NCBI GenBank assembly: GCA_009617715.1
Contig: VTFK01000056.1
Coordinates: 1 to 64,000 of the forward strand
Length of the DNA stretch: 64,000 nt
Direction: 5' to 3'
From: Plectrocnemia conspersa
Taxonomy: Eukaryota > Arthropoda > Insecta > Trichoptera > Polycentropodidae
A model generated the notes under the pieces. That model did no database searches and was not told where the DNA came from. It saw only the letters and a program-made list of their open reading frames with translations. The translations under genes were made by a program, and so were the position numbers. Of the stretch, positions 61,980 to 64,000 are shown piece by piece (positions within the stretch are counted from its first letter, which is position 1; the number at the start of each line of letters is the position of its first letter).

Positions 61980-62290
61980 AAACATCACAGCCATCTTCGA
62001 ATTCGAGGTCCTTTGAGACAACGCTTAGACGGATCCTTCAGAATTCAATACTCGGGTTTAATCGATTGCTCGTCTCTAATTTCGGAATCCTCTGAGCGAA
62101 ATCGCATTTGATTGTGTTCGATTCATAAACGGCTATGAGACGAAAACGTGTAAGTCGCATGGAATGCACGGATCAAAGAGCACACATTCTAGCTGGGAAT
62201 TTCTCAGACCAATATGGATTAAAGAAAGGGTAGAACTTCTTTTACACGCCAGGTACAATTTTTATTGCTGGCAAAAACATAATTGGATTT
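61980..62290. other. GC-richer island, function unknown
   Basis: More complex sequence (CTTCGAATTCGAGGTCC, ACGCTTAGACGGATCC) without a long frame or transposon ends. It lies about 600 bases from the candidate exon at 61096-61403 and could be part of the same locus. Confidence 0.3.
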
Positions 62291-63449
62291 TGTATCGTTA
62301 ATGCTCTAATTCAAAAAATTATATATACAGGATGAGCTTGTACGATGTATTAAACTGTATTCATTATTAGTTGATAATAAATCAGATATTAACATAAGTT
62401 AAAATAAAGAGCAAGCTGAAGTTATAAAGGTTGCGACAATAAAGCTTGTAACTAAAAAAGTTTTCTCTACGAATAGCTCTGTATTTTTAATTTCGGAATA
62501 TATTTTCATATTTTGCATATTTTAGACGCTGATTATAAACCCTTAACTAAAATACATAGAAGATAACTTTGATGTTCAACATAACCTTAATTGAAATTGT
62601 TTGTAAGTGGATGTAAACTACCCGAGTAAAAAACGTATTACATAAAAGTAAAATGAAAAACCTTTACCTTAAACGTGAATCGTAAAAAATGGAACCCGCC
62701 GTGCAAAATATATTCAATATTAAATATTAGTTAAAGTACATTACGTAACCCTTAACTATTCCTCGAATATTTATATACAAAATACGATGCGATATTATGG
62801 TTTAATTGCCATAAATGGAATGTTTGATTAATTGCAAAGCGATATGGTAATTACACTTTAGGTATAATCAGGAGGAATTATCAGATTGCCAATTGATAGC
62901 TATCAATTTTACGCGATGAGGTTAGAGATTATGTAAACCGTCGCAGTAAATTGAGCTATTAGTTAAGTGATAATTTTATAAATTAATATTAAAAGTACTA
63001 AAGAGGGACACAAAGGTGATTTTAAAATAATTTAATATTACTGCAATTTATTAATTTTAATATTTACAATGAGAAGATTACAATTAAAAAACAATATTAA
63101 ACAAATATAGCTTAAAAAGTAAACATACATTGCACTAGTTTGGACCAAGTTTTGTTATCTTCTCTGGTTACGAGCCTCATTAATTTTTACTTTAACTGAC
63201 GCGAATTTATACTTTTACTATTAATGTCAGATATTTTATAATAAAAAAATACAACAATTTTACTTTATATAAAAATGAGTTTATTTATTTTTATATGGGG
63301 GTTTGAGTTTCTTATTTAAGAACAAAGATTTTCCCAGCGTCCATGTTTATGCCACACTGATCTTATTTAATTTTTTTTTACAGTAAAATACAATATATTT
63401 AAAATGTTAATGAAGATTTTCACTGTCGTTGTTTTAAGCATTGACAAAA
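62291..63449. other. AT-rich sequence, no supported gene
   Basis: A/T-rich, with possible 3' tail sequence of the retrotransposon that begins at 63450. I see nothing else to report. Confidence 0.35.
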
Positions 63450-64000
63450 AAATAGAATATATAAATTCACTCACTTTTTAGTTTGCCCACCGATTTGCAG
63501 ATAGTCTTTGTGTATTTTTGTTTTGGTAATAAACATATACTTTGTCTTCTGTATATTGACATTTAGCCCCATATGGTCAGTCGCCTTCTAGAGGTCATAA
63601 AATGCCTCAATTTCAGCTTGATATCTTTGTATATAGTCCCATCTATACAGATTTTTAAGTATGGCAGTTTTTTTAATGCAATATTAAAGTATAAAATTGC
63701 TAGCGAATCGCCTTGCATTGGATGGTACAGAGAGCTCATCATGTATGCGAACATAAGTTTAACTCTTCTCATTGCAAGTCTCGTGTAGACGGTATTAAGC
63801 AATTGTTGGTTAGGCAAATTTATTTTTTACCTACTTTGGCATTCATGTCACCCAGTTTGATTTTAATGTCATGCATGTGTCTTAGGCATAATAGAATTCC
63901 TCCTTTTCTTTTTCTAATTTCTCTTCTTTATGTAATTAATAAAATAAGGGTTGAAGTTTAAGCAAGGGAAATGTAGTAAGCTTCAAGTTTGGCGTAACAT
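63450..64000 (-). mobile_element. RTE-like non-LTR retrotransposon, truncated by window edge
   Basis: RTE elements encode an endonuclease joined to a reverse transcriptase. Reading leftward, the minus strand gives EKEEFYY at about 63895-63915 and HDIKIKLGDMNAKVG at 63829-63870, the endonuclease GDFNAKVG block. Next comes MQGDSLAILYFNIALKK at 63670-63718, the motif normally like RQGDGLSPLLFN. The stretch RRLTIWG follows, where the YADD box and its surroundings should be but are deleted or mutated. MGLNVNIQKTKYM at 63534-63572, the thumb-side block, and DYLQIGGQT near 63485-63512 come after. The direct jump from endonuclease to reverse transcriptase shows a large internal deletion. Frameshifts separate the blocks. 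The 5' part continues beyond the right edge. Confidence 0.8.

Noticed and set aside
1..64000. Bacterial or viral contamination
   Set aside because: No ribosome binding sites, dense gene packing or long frames; telomere-type repeats, splice-like junctions and insect-type transposons point to a nuclear arthropod sequence.

Overview
The window looks like nuclear DNA from an arthropod, most probably an insect. It is strongly AT-rich (my estimate by eye is 70-75% AT, not computed). Open reading frames are almost all short and uninformative, intron-like splice signals occur, a TTAGG-type telomere motif is present as an inverted repeat, and the recognisable transposons (mariner, hAT, MULE, TTAA-type, RTE) are families common in insects. 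I found no operon, Shine-Dalgarno or CRISPR structure and no complete host gene. The window is best read as an intergenic region or a very long intron.

Layout. 1-1412: decayed hAT transposon. 1890-2420: GC-richer island. 4066-4140: tRNA-derived SINE. 8640-9900 (-): decayed non-LTR retrotransposon with a readable reverse transcriptase. 10250-16300: AT-rich sequence with GC-richer islands, a small minisatellite (12064-12180) and an inverted telomere-like repeat (15566-15614). 17161-21280: two diverged tandem copies of a segment of about 2 kb. 21430-31230: another tRNA-like SINE head, two GC-richer islands and a long AT desert. 32330-33642: two mariner-type remnants, one bounded by recognisable terminal inverted repeats and TA. 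34500-42500: further islands, a short hairpin, a SINE and one candidate short exon (41173-41243, -).

The most structured part is 42958-47337. An 80-bp-arm hairpin is followed by a hAT element of about 4.1 kb with subterminal TCGAGTA palindromes. That element is interrupted by a MULE-like element of about 3.0 kb. Both layers have inverted termini and flanking direct repeats, so the order of insertion can be read from the sequence.

48000-64000: more GC-richer islands, a SINE (52823-52885), a ZBED-type hAT fragment (54270-54470), a 244-bp TTAA-flanked MITE (58895-59138), a 1048-bp internally deleted hAT element with an 8-bp target duplication (59772-60819), a candidate coding exon on the minus strand (61096-61403), and an RTE-like retrotransposon that runs off the right edge (63450-64000, -).

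The genes here do not work together as a pathway. The recognisable coding sequence belongs to selfish elements, nearly all inactivated by stops, frameshifts or internal deletion. The GC-richer islands are the parts most likely to carry host function (unannotated exons or conserved regulatory DNA), but the sequence alone does not prove this.
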